A stretch of 64,000 nt of DNA from Methylobacterium sp. C25. GTDB lineage: Bacteria > Pseudomonadota > Alphaproteobacteria > Rhizobiales > Beijerinckiaceae. The notes beneath the pieces are model-generated. The model worked only from the letters and a program-made list of their open reading frames with translations, did not search any database and was not told where the DNA came from. The position numbers were made by a program, and so were the translations under genes. Shown here in pieces: positions 50,802 through 60,325 of this stretch (its first letter is position 1; each line of letters starts with the position of its first letter). The stretch covers positions 62,001 through 126,000 of the forward strand of contig NZ_JAAUVI010000001.1 of assembly GCF_021352225.1 (NCBI RefSeq), in the 5' to 3' direction.

Positions 50802-51695
50802 TCACGAGGTCTTGTGAAGCTCGGGCTGTAGGCCGTGCACCTCGCCGCCGAGCGGCTTCCAGACGCGCTTCTTCACGTAATAGAGCAGGCCCGACAGGAT
50901 GATCAGGAACAGGATCACGCGGAAGCCCAGCGCCTTGCGCTCCATCATGTGCGGCTCGGCTGCCCAGGCCATGAAGGCCGCGACGTCCCGCGCATATTGG
51001 TCCACTGTCTCCGGCACGACAGGCTCGCCCTTGTCGTTCTTGGCATAGGTCACGGCGCCGTCGCTCAGGGGCGGCGGCATCGCGATGACCTGACCCTGCG
51101 GGTAGTACTTGTTGTAGAAGGCGCCGTCCGGGACTTCCTTGCCCTCGGGCGCGTCGCCGTAGCCGGTCATCAGCGCGTGGATGTAGTCCACGCCCTGCTC
51201 CGAATAGCCGGTGAGCGGCAGCGCATCGAACACGAAGGCCGGGAAGCCGCGCTCGTAGGTGCGGGCCTTGGCGAGCACCGAGAAGTCCGGCGGCGCCTTG
51301 CCGCCATGGGCCGCGGCGGCCGCCTTCTCGTTCGGATGCAGGAGCGGAAAGGCATCGGCCGGGCGGCCGGGCCGCTCGATCGTCTCGCCCTTATCGTTCT
51401 CGTCCTTGATCTGGTAGGTCTCGGCCAGCGCCTTGACCTGCGCCTCGCTGAAGCCCGGACCGCCCTCCTCCGAGAGGTTGCGGAACTTGACCAGCTTCAT
51501 CGAGTGACAGTTCGAGCAGACTTCCTTGTAGACCTGGAAGCCGCGCTGAAGCTGCGCCTCGTCGAACTTGCCGAACACGCCGGCGAAGCTCCAGTGCTCG
51601 CGCGGCGGGTTATGGCCGTGCTCCTCGGCGGCGGCCTGGCCGATACCGAGGGCGGCGATCAGGGTCGCCGCGAGAAGGGTCGGGGTACGCATCAT
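50802..51695 (-). CDS. petC: Cytochrome c1 (bc1 complex)
   Basis: Heme c subunit of ubiquinol:cytochrome c reductase, 297 aa. A signal peptide ends in GQAAAEE. The heme motif CSNCH lies in GFQVYKEVCSNCHSMK, the axial Met in VIAMPPPLSD, and a C-terminal anchor is VILFLIILSGLLYYVKKRVW. Between about residues 95 and 140 there is the alphaproteobacterial insertion rich in charged residues. Last gene of petABC; gap 15 bp. Confidence 0.95.
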   Translation of the reverse strand: MMRTPTLLAATLIAALGIGQAAAEEHGHNPPREHWSFAGVFGKFDEAQLQRGFQVYKEVCSNCHSMKLVKFRNLSEEGGPGFSEAQVKALAETYQIKDENDKGETIERPGRPADAFPLLHPNEKAAAAAHGGKAPPDFSVLAKARTYERGFPAFVFDALPLTGYSEQGVDYIHALMTGYGDAPEGKEVPDGAFYNKYYPQGQVIAMPPPLSDGAVTYAKNDKGEPVVPETVDQYARDVAAFMAWAAEPHMMERKALGFRVILFLIILSGLLYYVKKRVWKPLGGEVHGLQPELHKTS

Positions 51696-51710
51696 CTCGT
51701 CTCCCGCCGC

Positions 51711-53036
51711 TCAGTGGCTCTTGACCGCATCGGGCTTGGCCCATTCGGGGATGTTCTTGTTCGCATCCTCGACCGGTGCGCCCGGCGTCGGGCCTTCGCT
51801 CGACCCGTAGCGGGGACCGGTGACCGTCTCGAGGATCGAGCCCGGCAGCGGCTTGGGCGTCTCGAAGAGGCCGACGAGCGGCATCACCAGCAGGAAGTGG
51901 GCGAAGTAGTAGATCGTGCAGATGCGTCCGACGATCACGTAGCCGCCCTCCGGGGGCTTCGCGCCGAGCCAGCCGAGCAGGATGGCGTTGAAGACGAAGA
52001 CCCAGAAGAAGACCTTGTAGACCGGGCGGTAGTTCGTCGACCGGACACGCGAGGTGTCGAGCCACGGCGCGAAGGCCAGGATCGCCACGGCGCCGAACAT
52101 CATGATCACGCCGCCGAGCTTGTCCGGCACGGCGCGCAGGATCGCGTAGAACGGCAGGAAGTACCATTCGGGCACGATATGCGCGGGCGTCACCGAGGCG
52201 TTGGCCGGGACGTAGTTGTCGGCATGGCCGAGGTAGTTCGGCTGGTAGAAGATGAACCAGGCGAAGATGATCATGAACGCCACGGTGGCGAACACGTCCT
52301 TGATCGTCGCGTAGGGCGTGAACGGAACCGCGTCCTTGCTCGACTTGATCGGGATGCCGGCCGGGTTGTTCTGGCCGGTCACGTGCAGTGCCCAGACGTG
52401 GAGCACGACGACGCCGGCGATCATCCAGGGCAGCAGATAGTGCAGCGAGAAGAAGCGGTTGATGGTCGGGTTGCCGACCGAGTAGCCGCCCCAGAGCAGG
52501 CTCTGGATCGAGTCGCCGACCACCGGGATCGCCGCCAGGATATTGGTGATGACGGTGGCGCCCCAGAAGCTCATCTGGCCCCAAGGCAGCGTGTAGCCGA
52601 GGAAGGCGGTGGCCATCATCAGCAGGTAGATGATGACGCCGAGCAGGTAGAGCACCTCGCGCGGGGCCTTGTATGACCCGTAATAGAGCGCGCGGAAGAT
52701 GTGCACGTAGACCGCCAGGAAGAACATCGAGGCGCCGTTGGCGTGCGCGTAGCGCAGCAGCCAGCCGTAGTTCACGTCGCGCATGATGTGCTCGACGCTC
52801 TCGAAGGCGTTGGCGGCGCTCGGATCGTAGTGCATCGCCAGCCAGACGCCGGTGATGATCTGGATGCCGAGGAAGGCCGACAGGATCGCGCCGAAGGTCC
52901 AGAAGTAGTTCAGGTTCCGCGGGACCGGGTAGGCGATGAAGGAGCCGTGGACCAGGCCGACGACCGGCAGGCGCGACTCGAACCACTTCGCGATGCGGCT
53001 CTTGGGAACGTAGGTCGAGGTGGCGTGCGCGCTCAT
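51711..53036 (-). CDS. petB: Cytochrome b (bc1 complex)
   Basis: Membrane subunit of 441 aa with eight helices and the two b hemes. [40 protein letters not shown] and [18 protein letters not shown] hold the heme His pairs. [13 protein letters not shown] and [20 protein letters not shown] form the Qo region including PEW. The C-terminal 25 residues are hydrophilic ([20 protein letters not shown]). It is 33 bp after petA. Confidence 0.97.
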   Translation of the reverse strand: MSAHATSTYVPKSRIAKWFESRLPVVGLVHGSFIAYPVPRNLNYFWTFGAILSAFLGIQIITGVWLAMHYDPSAANAFESVEHIMRDVNYGWLLRYAHANGASMFFLAVYVHIFRALYYGSYKAPREVLYLLGVIIYLLMMATAFLGYTLPWGQMSFWGATVITNILAAIPVVGDSIQSLLWGGYSVGNPTINRFFSLHYLLPWMIAGVVVLHVWALHVTGQNNPAGIPIKSSKDAVPFTPYATIKDVFATVAFMIIFAWFIFYQPNYLGHADNYVPANASVTPAHIVPEWYFLPFYAILRAVPDKLGGVIMMFGAVAILAFAPWLDTSRVRSTNYRPVYKVFFWVFVFNAILLGWLGAKPPEGGYVIVGRICTIYYFAHFLLVMPLVGLFETPKPLPGSILETVTGPRYGSSEGPTPGAPVEDANKNIPEWAKPDAVKSH

Positions 53037-53069
53037 GAGGTGACCCGCTCGGCTCCGCTTATCGTTGGT

Positions 53070-53642
53070 TCAGGCTGCGGCCTTGCCGCCCTCTTCGCCG
53101 ATCCGGACCTTGGTGTCCGAGGCGAAGGTATAGGGCGGGATCGGCAGGTTGATCGGTGCGGGACCGCGACGGACGCGACCGACCGCATCGAACTGGGAGC
53201 CGTGGCACGGGCAGGCCCAGCCCTCGAAATTGCCGGCATGGCCGATCGGCACGCAGCCGAGATGCGTGCAGTTGCCGTAGACCACGAGCCAGTTGTCGTG
53301 GCCCGGCTTCACGCGCGAGTCGAAGGTCGCCTTGTCGGAGAGGTCGGACTGAGGGATCGCCTTCATATCCTTGACCTCCTTCTCCGTGAGCTTCCGGACG
53401 AAGATCAGCTTGCCGCGCCAGAACACGTTGACGATCTGGCCATCGGTGATCGGCGAGAGGTCGACATCGAGCGGCGCGCCGGCCGCCACTGTCGCCGCAT
53501 CGGGCTTCATCGACGAAACGAAGGGCCAAGCCGTGAGACCGGCGCCGACGGCGAGACCGGCTCCGGTGGCGAGGAACAGAAAGTCGCGGCGGCTGCCGTG
53601 TTGATCCTGTGCGCCAGCGGTGGGGGCCGGGATGTTCGCCAA
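53070..53642 (-). CDS. petA: Rieske iron-sulfur protein (bc1 complex)
   Basis: [2Fe-2S] subunit of 190 aa. A twin-arginine signal-anchor (SRRDFLFLATGAGLAVGAGL) is retained as the single helix. Cluster ligands are in CTHLGCVP and CPCHGSQFD. First gene of petA-petB-petC on the minus strand. Confidence 0.97.
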   Translation of the reverse strand: MANIPAPTAGAQDQHGSRRDFLFLATGAGLAVGAGLTAWPFVSSMKPDAATVAAGAPLDVDLSPITDGQIVNVFWRGKLIFVRKLTEKEVKDMKAIPQSDLSDKATFDSRVKPGHDNWLVVYGNCTHLGCVPIGHAGNFEGWACPCHGSQFDAVGRVRRGPAPINLPIPPYTFASDTKVRIGEEGGKAAA

Positions 53643-53906
53643 GACTCGAGCTCCGAACGGAGAAGGCGCAACCGTCTCGACGAGATCCCCTCCGGCCTTT
53701 TGCCGGGGCGGCGCCTAGCGAAACCCTGCGCGTGATCATCAGCACGGCGCGAAGGCAACCGCCAACCCGCCGTGGCCGGTGAAGGTTCGGCCATGGCCGC
53801 ACCGCACACCTGTCGCGGCGCTCTGTGACATGACAGATGCGAACGTGTCTAGACTGGCAAAGCGCCGCTTCCCGCAGTTTGGCGGGAGTGTCGCCTCGCT
53901 GCGCGC

Positions 53907-55313
53907 TCACGCATCCGCGAGAACGACGCTGCGTGGCGGCGGCAGGTTCGCGCGCAGCTCCCGGCTGACCGCCGACGAGGCGGCGACGGTGCCGAGGTTT
54001 GCGTAGGTCTCGTGGTTCTTTTCGATGGCCGAGAGGTCGTAGAGGTAGTTGACCATCAAGCCGTAGGATTGCCCGACGCCCTTGCGCGAAACGTCGCCCA
54101 GGAAGTTCATGCGCTCGAGCCTGGCGCCGTTGCCGAGGTGGAATCGCGCCACCGGATCGAGCGGCCGGCCCTTGGGGTTCTTGGCGCGCAGGAAATAGGC
54201 GGCCGCCGCCGGCAACATCGCCCGGCGCACCGCTTCACACTTCGCCTTGTCGGATTGCCAATCCTCCGCGTCGAGCATGCGCAGAGTCTCGACGTCCTCC
54301 CGGGTCAGGCCCTGCGGCGCGTCCGAGCCGCGCTCCCGGTCGAGCCACGTGCGAAATCCCGGCACCGGCGAGAGCGTCACGAAATTCTTCAGGGTCGGGA
54401 TCTCGCGGGCGAGGTCCTCGACCACCTGCTTGATCAGGAAATTGCCGAAGGTGACCCCGGCGAGCCCAGCCTGGCAGTTCGAGATCGAGTAGAAGATCGC
54501 GCTCGTCGCCGCGCGGACAGGCAGGGGCTCGCGTTCGTCGGCGAGGATCGGCTGGATCGAGGATGCGATGTCCGAGGTCAGCGCCACCTCGACGAAGATC
54601 AGGGGCTCGTCGAGCAGGGCCGGATGGAAGAAGGCGAAGCAGCGGCGGTCCTGCGGCTCGATCCGCCGGCGCAGATCATCCCAGTCCCTGATCTCGTGGA
54701 CGGCCTCGTAGCGGATGATCTTTTCCAGGATGTCGGCCGGCGAGCTCCAGTCGATGTGGCGCAGCACCAGGAAGCCGCGGTTGAACCACGAGGCGAACAG
54801 GTGCTGGAAATCAGCGTCGAGGCTGACGGCGGCATCGATCAGATCAGGGTCCGCCCCCTCCTTCTTGAGCTGCTTGCGCAGCTCGAACAGGTCCTCGCGC
54901 ATGCGGACCAGCGCCAGGGTGCCCCCACGCGCGAGGTTCAGCCGCCGGATGAGTTCCTGGGAGCGGGGCTCGGCGGATTCGTGCAGAAGGCCAAGCTGCG
55001 CGCGAGTCGGGTTGGCGCGGTAGGCGACGATGGCCTCGTCGACCGCCTCGTGGTCCGCATCGAACTCGGCCGCAACCAGCCTGAGAAAGGCGAGGCGTTC
55101 TTCGCGCGGCAGAGCCGCATAGCGCTCGAGGATCAGCCGCGCCAAGGCGACGCCCGAGGCCTCGCCGCGCCGGGAAATCAGATCCTCGCAGAGCTTCAGC
55201 AGATCGGTGGCGTTCGCCGTCCGCGCGATCTCGCCCCGGCCAAAGTTGATCAGGTCGCGACCGCGATCCCCGATCGTCTGGAGCAGGTCACCGAGGAATG
55301 AGATCGTCGCCAT
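53907..55313 (-). CDS. Malonyl-CoA decarboxylase
   Basis: Decarboxylates malonyl-CoA to acetyl-CoA; 468 aa. A helical N-terminal domain (about 1-190; SRRGEASGVALARLILERYA) is followed by the GNAT-like catalytic domain with RRCFAFFHPALLDEPLIFVE, AIFYSISNCQAGLAGVTFGN and FVTLSPVPGFRTWLD. The C-terminal QSYGLMVNYLYDL is also conserved. No acyl-CoA or malonate transport gene is adjacent. In a methylotroph it could remove malonyl-CoA formed as a side product or feed acetyl-CoA. Confidence 0.93.
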   Translation of the reverse strand: MATISFLGDLLQTIGDRGRDLINFGRGEIARTANATDLLKLCEDLISRRGEASGVALARLILERYAALPREERLAFLRLVAAEFDADHEAVDEAIVAYRANPTRAQLGLLHESAEPRSQELIRRLNLARGGTLALVRMREDLFELRKQLKKEGADPDLIDAAVSLDADFQHLFASWFNRGFLVLRHIDWSSPADILEKIIRYEAVHEIRDWDDLRRRIEPQDRRCFAFFHPALLDEPLIFVEVALTSDIASSIQPILADEREPLPVRAATSAIFYSISNCQAGLAGVTFGNFLIKQVVEDLAREIPTLKNFVTLSPVPGFRTWLDRERGSDAPQGLTREDVETLRMLDAEDWQSDKAKCEAVRRAMLPAAAAYFLRAKNPKGRPLDPVARFHLGNGARLERMNFLGDVSRKGVGQSYGLMVNYLYDLSAIEKNHETYANLGTVAASSAVSRELRANLPPPRSVVLADA

Positions 55314-55439
55314 GGAACGCCCGACTCTCCGGCACTGACCGCTACGATACCGAGCAGCGCGCCGGCGAGAGCACGCTGCTCAGCTCGAGATTTAGGGCCA
55401 AGCGGAGCCCGAGGCCAGCACCCGATTCGCCAGCGGAGG

Positions 55440-55658
55440 TCAGCCTTGCGGACTACCCTCCGAGGCCGCGATGTCGGCCGTGTCGGCGCGTTCGCGCCAG
55501 TCCAGCAATCCATGCTGACGCGCGAACCGGATCTCTGCGGCACGTAACGCCCGGATCGGATCGCGCGCCCTGGCGATCTCGACGGAACCGATCGTGAAGG
55601 GAACTCCCAAGATCTCCTTGGCGAAGTGTATGCGGTAATTGGCCACGTACGACTCCAT
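55440..55658 (-). CDS. Small conserved-looking hypothetical protein
   Basis: Seventy-two residues, no recognised family. The sequence looks coding: a mixed beta/alpha start (YRIHFAKEILGVPFTIGSVE) then RARDPIRALRAAEIRFARQH and a polar tail. The third-position GC bias fits this frame. A start at 55658 has GGAATGGAG just upstream. Cytoplasmic, no signal or TM. It is 126 bp downstream of the decarboxylase end side on the same strand. Confidence 0.6.
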   Translation of the reverse strand: MESYVANYRIHFAKEILGVPFTIGSVEIARARDPIRALRAAEIRFARQHGLLDWRERADTADIAASEGSPQG

Positions 55659-55925
55659 TCCTGGAAACAGAACGCATGCTGCGGTGGAATCGACTTCGCA
55701 TCACAGACCTGAACGATGCCTGGACGGATCTTCCTTCCGCAAGAGACACGATATGGGGATGAGGGCCTGATTCGACAGGCCTTTCGCGGAAAGGTTGCTT
55801 TCCGACCGGGGAGACAGCACCGGCGCATGAACCCGGCCGCGAGGGCCCCTCGGCTTGCGGAGGCTTCTCCGCGCGGCTAGCCGGGGCGCGATGTCCAAGC
55901 TCATCTTTGCCGGCCAAGCCGATTC

Positions 55926-57143
55926 GTGGCGCCAACCCTCTTCGGCCGCTCGCCCGTGACCGCCCCGGTGGACGCGGCCCCGCACGGCTTCACGACGAAG
56001 ACCCGCCTCGGCCTGACGCTGATCGCCGGCGGTGCGGTCGCGAACATCTACTACAATCAGCCGCTGCTCGGGCTGATGGTGGCCGAGTTCGGAGACAGGG
56101 CGGCACTTGTGGTGCCGACGGCATGCCTCGTCGGATACGGCCTCGGAATCCTCGGCCTCGTACCGCTCGGCGATGCGCTGCCGCGCCGCAACCTGATCAT
56201 CGGCCAGTTGCTCGGCCTCTCGGTCGCCCTCGTGATCGCGGCCCTCAGTCCCAACCTCCCGGTGCTCGGCCTGGCGAGCCTCGCGATCGGCGTGCTGGCC
56301 TCCGCGGCCCAACAGGCCGTGCCCTTCGCGGCCGAGCTGGCGCCCGACGCAACCCGCGGCCGCATGGTCGGGCAGGTGATGACCGGGCTCCTGTCCGGAA
56401 TCCTGCTCGCCCGAACCGCGAGCGGCCTCCTCGGGGCCCAGTTCGGCTGGCGCTGCGTCTTCGCTGCGGCGGCCGGCATCGCGATCCTCATGGCCGGTAT
56501 CGCAGCGGCCACCCTTCCGAGGACCGTGGCCACGCAGCGCCTGCGCTACCGGGCCTTGATGATCTCTCTGCTGCAACTCCTGCGCTCGCAGCCGGTCCTG
56601 CGGAATGCCAGCCTGTCGCAGGGGCTGCTCTTCGCGAGCTTCAACGCGTTCTGGGCGACTTTGGCCCTGCTCGTCGAAGCTCCGCCCTTCGACCTGTCTC
56701 CGGCCGGCGCAGGATTGTTCGGGATCATCGGCGTGGCGGGCGCGTTGGCTGCGCCGCTGTCGGGCCGCTACAGCGACCAGCGTGGAGCGCGCCCGGTGGT
56801 GATCGCGGGCAGCATCTGCATGCTCGCGGCCTTCATCGTGCTCGCGGCCGGCGGGACCTGGTCGCTCGCCGCCATCGTCGCCGGCGTGCTGCTGATCGAT
56901 CTCGGCATCAACACCGCGCTCATTGCGAACCAGACCCGGGCCTATGCCCTCGCCCCCGGTGCGCGCGGGCGGATCAATACCGTTTTGTTCACGTCAGTCT
57001 TCATCGGGGGAGCATTCGGGGCGCTCGCCGGTTCGCGCGCCTTCATGATGGCCGGCTGGCTCGGCGTCTGTGCCGTCGGCGGCACCTGCGCCCTCGGTGC
57101 CCTCGGCGTCTCGTGGCTCGGCGGCCGCTCTAGACCAGCTTGA
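55926..57143 (+). CDS. MFS exporter
   Basis: Twelve-helix major facilitator, 405 aa from the GTG at 55926; a GTG ten codons later is also possible. GGAVANIYYNQPLLGLMVAE (TM1), GDALPRRNLII (motif A type) and PDATRGRMVGQVMTGLLSGI place it with the DHA1-like, YnfM-related bacterial exporters. TM10 carries VLLIDLGINTALIANQTRAY. Substrate unknown. The last 14 bp overlap the 3' end of the convergent cobC. Confidence 0.88.
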   Translation: MAPTLFGRSPVTAPVDAAPHGFTTKTRLGLTLIAGGAVANIYYNQPLLGLMVAEFGDRAALVVPTACLVGYGLGILGLVPLGDALPRRNLIIGQLLGLSVALVIAALSPNLPVLGLASLAIGVLASAAQQAVPFAAELAPDATRGRMVGQVMTGLLSGILLARTASGLLGAQFGWRCVFAAAAGIAILMAGIAAATLPRTVATQRLRYRALMISLLQLLRSQPVLRNASLSQGLLFASFNAFWATLALLVEAPPFDLSPAGAGLFGIIGVAGALAAPLSGRYSDQRGARPVVIAGSICMLAAFIVLAAGGTWSLAAIVAGVLLIDLGINTALIANQTRAYALAPGARGRINTVLFTSVFIGGAFGALAGSRAFMMAGWLGVCAVGGTCALGALGVSWLGGRSRPA

Positions 57144-58182
57144 GCGCCCGCGAGAGCCGGCACCACGCCCCCTTGTCGGGCGGCAGGCCGAACCGGAGCT
57201 GGGCCGGAGTCGCGGGGAAGCGCCGCACGTAGATCCCGGCTTTGCCGAGGCGCCGGAAGACGGCCGGCCCGTCATCGAAGACCGCGGTCCTGAACAAAGC
57301 CGTGCCGCCGACGATCCGGCCGCCGTGATGCTGGATCATCCGGTCGAGCCGCGCCGCATCCTGCGCCCGTGCCGCCGCAGCCTCGCGGCACCAGGCTCGG
57401 TCGGGAAGCGCCGCGAGGCCGGCCGCGATCGCCGGCCCCGACACAGCCCAGGGACCGAGCGCGGTCTCGATCCGCCGCGCCAGCGCTGGGGCGGCCAGGG
57501 CGAAGCCGAGGCGCAGGCCGGCCAGGCCGTAGCTCTTTCCGAAGGAGCGCAACCTCACCGCGGATGGGCCGAGCGCGCCCGGCTCGGCAAAGCCCGGCTC
57601 GAAATCGGCGAAGGCCTCGTCGACGACGAGCATGCCGCCCCAGGCCGCGAGATCCCGCGCCATCTCCGCGAGCCGCCCGGTCTCGTGAACGCGCCCGTCC
57701 GGGTTGTTCGGGTTGACGACGACGACGGCCTCGAAGCGCCCGGCCGCCGGCAGGTCCGGGACCGTCTCGACGTCATGGCCGCCCCTGGCCCAGGCGGCGG
57801 CATGCTCGGCATAGGTCGGCCCGACCACGGCGACGCGGGCCCGCGCCCGCAGGCGCGGCAGCGTCTCGATCAGGATCTGCGAGCCGGGAGCGGCGGCGAC
57901 GCTTTCCGGTCCCGATGCGCCGTAGGCCTCGGCCGCCGCGCGCTTCAGGGCGAGCAGGTCGGCGGCGGACGGCAGGCGGCACAGGGCGCTGGCCTCGAAG
58001 GGCGGCAGCGGATAGGGGACCGGATTGATCCCGGTGGACAGGTCGATCCAGGGTTCCGGCGCGTCCGGAAACATCGTCCGCGCCGCGTCGAGATCGCCAC
58101 CGTGAAACACCGGGGGCGGATTTTCCTCATCCGTCTCGTTTGCGGGAATCGCAGACACTTCGATGCCTTGGACCAGCCTCAC
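57130..58182 (-). CDS. cobC: Threonine-phosphate decarboxylase CobC (PLP enzyme)
   Basis: Provides (R)-1-amino-2-propanol phosphate for the nucleotide loop of cobalamin. 350 aa of fold-type I aminotransferase. VFHGGDLDAARTMFPDAPEP and WIDLSTGINPVPYPLP are the usual start, VVVNPNNPDGR the cofactor loop, and RSFGKSYGLAGLRLGF holds the PLP Lys. The ATG at 58182 overlaps the divergent cobD by 20 bp; a GTG at VFHGG (near 58111) would avoid this. Called CobD in Salmonella. Confidence 0.92.
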   Translation of the reverse strand: MRLVQGIEVSAIPANETDEENPPPVFHGGDLDAARTMFPDAPEPWIDLSTGINPVPYPLPPFEASALCRLPSAADLLALKRAAAEAYGASGPESVAAAPGSQILIETLPRLRARARVAVVGPTYAEHAAAWARGGHDVETVPDLPAAGRFEAVVVVNPNNPDGRVHETGRLAEMARDLAAWGGMLVVDEAFADFEPGFAEPGALGPSAVRLRSFGKSYGLAGLRLGFALAAPALARRIETALGPWAVSGPAIAAGLAALPDRAWCREAAAARAQDAARLDRMIQHHGGRIVGGTALFRTAVFDDGPAVFRRLGKAGIYVRRFPATPAQLRFGLPPDKGAWCRLSRALKLV

Positions 58183-59167
58183 GCACCCGCCGGACGCCCT
58201 CGCGATCCTGTGCCTCGCGCTGGCGATCGAGGCGGCGGCCGGCTATCCGGACCGGCTCTACAGGGCGCTCGGCCACCCTGTCACCTGGATCGGCCGGCTG
58301 ATCTCGGCCCTCGAGGCCGGACTGAACCGCGGTAGCCAGGCACGGCGGCGCGCGGGGGGCGTCGCGGCCTTGCTGTCGCTGATCATGATCTGCGCGCTCA
58401 CCGGGATCATGGCGACGATGCTCGCGGCGACGGCCGGACGAGTGGCGTCGCTGCTGCTTGCTGCCATCCTCGCCGCGAGCCTGCCCGCCCAGCGCAGCCT
58501 GCACGACCACGTCGCCCGCGTCGCCCGCGACCTGCGCATCGAAGGCCTCGCCGGCGGCCGAAGGGCCGTCTCGATGATCGTCGGCCGCAATCCCGAAACC
58601 CTGGACGAGGCCGCTATCTGCCGGGCAGCCATCGAGAGCCTATCCGAGAACTTTTCGGACGGCGTCGTCGCGCCCGCCTTCTGGCTCGGGCTCGGCGGCC
58701 TGCCGGGCGGCATAATCTACAAGGGGATCAACACAGCCGACAGCATGATCGGCCACCGCACACCGCGCCACGCCGCATTCGGATGGGCCTCTGCCCGCCT
58801 CGACGATCTCGTCAATCTGCCGGCATCGCGGCTAACGGCTCTGCTGCTGATCGCCGCTGCCATGCTCCATCGCGACGCCTCACCGGCAGGCGCCTGGCGC
58901 GCCGTGCGGCGTGACGCCGGCTTTCACCGCTCGCCCAATGCCGGCTGGCCGGAGGCGGCCATGGCTGGCGCGCTCGGCCTTCGTCTCGCCGGGCCGCGGA
59001 TCTACGGCGACACGCGTGTCGAGGATGCCTGGATGGGCGACGGCCGGGCAGACGCCGGGCCCGGCGACATCTCGCTTGCACTCGCCCTGTACCGGACGAG
59101 CTGCTTGCTGCTGATAACGCTGGTTGGAATTCTGGCGGCCACGGCATTCCTCGCCGATCGACTCTGA
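58163..59167 (+). CDS. cobD: Adenosylcobinamide-phosphate synthase CobD/CbiB
   Basis: Membrane protein of 334 aa that attaches aminopropanol phosphate to adenosylcobyric acid. AAAGYPDRLYRALGHPVTWI and GRLISALEAGLNR form the conserved start. ESLSENFSDGVVAPAFWLGL, INTADSMIGHRTPRHAAFGW and ARLDDLVNLPASRLTALLL are CbiB hallmarks. It is transcribed divergently from cobC, which makes its co-substrate; 5' ends overlap. Confidence 0.95.
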   Translation: MPWTSLTHPPDALAILCLALAIEAAAGYPDRLYRALGHPVTWIGRLISALEAGLNRGSQARRRAGGVAALLSLIMICALTGIMATMLAATAGRVASLLLAAILAASLPAQRSLHDHVARVARDLRIEGLAGGRRAVSMIVGRNPETLDEAAICRAAIESLSENFSDGVVAPAFWLGLGGLPGGIIYKGINTADSMIGHRTPRHAAFGWASARLDDLVNLPASRLTALLLIAAAMLHRDASPAGAWRAVRRDAGFHRSPNAGWPEAAMAGALGLRLAGPRIYGDTRVEDAWMGDGRADAGPGDISLALALYRTSCLLLITLVGILAATAFLADRL

Positions 59168-59195
59168 CGCCGTGCGCCGGATAGAGCCTGCGTCC

Positions 59196-60161
59196 ATGGC
59201 TGCAGCCGCCCTCCCGTACCAAACCCGCCGCGCAGCCCTGCTCGGTTTGGGCAGCCTGCTGGCCAGTGCGCCAGTGATGGCGCGCCCAGTGCCTGCGGCG
59301 ATGCCGGCGAAATGCGCAGGCGCCTTCGTCGATTGGGGTGCAGCCGGGCGAGAGACCAACGTTCGGCTGTGGGAAGCCTCACTGAGGCAGCCGACCTCCT
59401 CCGTCCCCGCCATGGACTTTTACGGTCAGGCCACCTGGGAGGATTTCCATCGTCTCGACTGGCTTCCGGCATTCTGGGCCAAGGCCAATCCGAGACGCCG
59501 CATGGTGTGGTCGATACCACTGACCGTGGCCGGGACCGACATCATCTCGGTCGGAGAGGGCCTTCACGACGAGCCCTTCCGTGTCGCGGCACGAGCCATC
59601 GCCGCAGCGCAGCCGGAAGCGGCAATCCGCATCGGCTGGGAGATGAACGTGGCTGGAAGCTTGTGGCTCGCGGCCGACCGCGAGCAGGATTACATCCGCG
59701 CCTACCGGCACGTCGTCCAGCTATTCCGGCAGGCATCTGCCCGCTTTCGATTCGATTGGTGTCCCGGGTGGGGAGCGCAGGCGATGCCGGCCGAACGTGC
59801 CTATCCCGGCGATGACGTCGTCGATGTCGTCGGTCTCGACATCTACGATTTTCGCAGCGAGCGCGAGGCCGAGGCACGCTGGATCGCCGAGGACTTGGAA
59901 GGACCGTCCGGTCTGCTCTGGCACCGAGCCTTCGCGCGCCGCCACGGCAAAGCGATGAGTTATCCCGAGTGGGGCATAGGGCAGGCAGGCGATAATCCCG
60001 TCTTCGTTCAGCGAATGGCCGACTGGCTCGCCGAACATTCGGACAAAATCGCCTACGCGCTCTACTTCAATGTCGACGGCGCCTGGCCGACGCGAATAGA
60101 CGACGGCCGCTTTCCGCGATCCGCAGAGGCCTTGCGCGAGCGGTTCTCCGGCACAGGCTGA
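59196..60161 (+). CDS. Secreted glycoside hydrolase, GH26-like
   Basis: Putative secreted glycosidase of 321 aa from the ATG at 59196 (signal with RR pair: TRRAALLGLGSLLASAPVMA). The TIM-barrel pattern fits clan GH-A family 26: acid/base in IRIGWEMN (E149) and nucleophile in MSYPEWGIG (E258), with VVGLDIYDF between. GH26 proteins are mostly mannanases or act on related glycans. The neighbour downstream is a polysaccharide-type acyltransferase, hinting at exopolysaccharide turnover. The family call is from motifs only. The start could be earlier, within the cobD end. Confidence 0.75.
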   Translation: MAAAALPYQTRRAALLGLGSLLASAPVMARPVPAAMPAKCAGAFVDWGAAGRETNVRLWEASLRQPTSSVPAMDFYGQATWEDFHRLDWLPAFWAKANPRRRMVWSIPLTVAGTDIISVGEGLHDEPFRVAARAIAAAQPEAAIRIGWEMNVAGSLWLAADREQDYIRAYRHVVQLFRQASARFRFDWCPGWGAQAMPAERAYPGDDVVDVVGLDIYDFRSEREAEARWIAEDLEGPSGLLWHRAFARRHGKAMSYPEWGIGQAGDNPVFVQRMADWLAEHSDKIAYALYFNVDGAWPTRIDDGRFPRSAEALRERFSGTG

Positions 60162-60325
60162 AAATCTCGAAAAATTCTGGCCAACTTCGCGATTAACGGT
60201 ACCGAACGGAACTTCGGCTCGACCTGTCGAAGCTGCCGAAAACCTCTGCTAGTTCTCGGCAAAGCTGCCAGAACCTGTGCTCTTCGCACCATGGCCGCTG
60301 ACCGTCAGCCGTCCGGAGCCAAGCT

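Noticed and set aside
58066-58127. CobC start confidently at the GTG of VFHGG
   Set aside because: Attractive because it removes the overlap with cobD, but no clear ribosome site distinguishes it, so the ATG was kept with a caveat.
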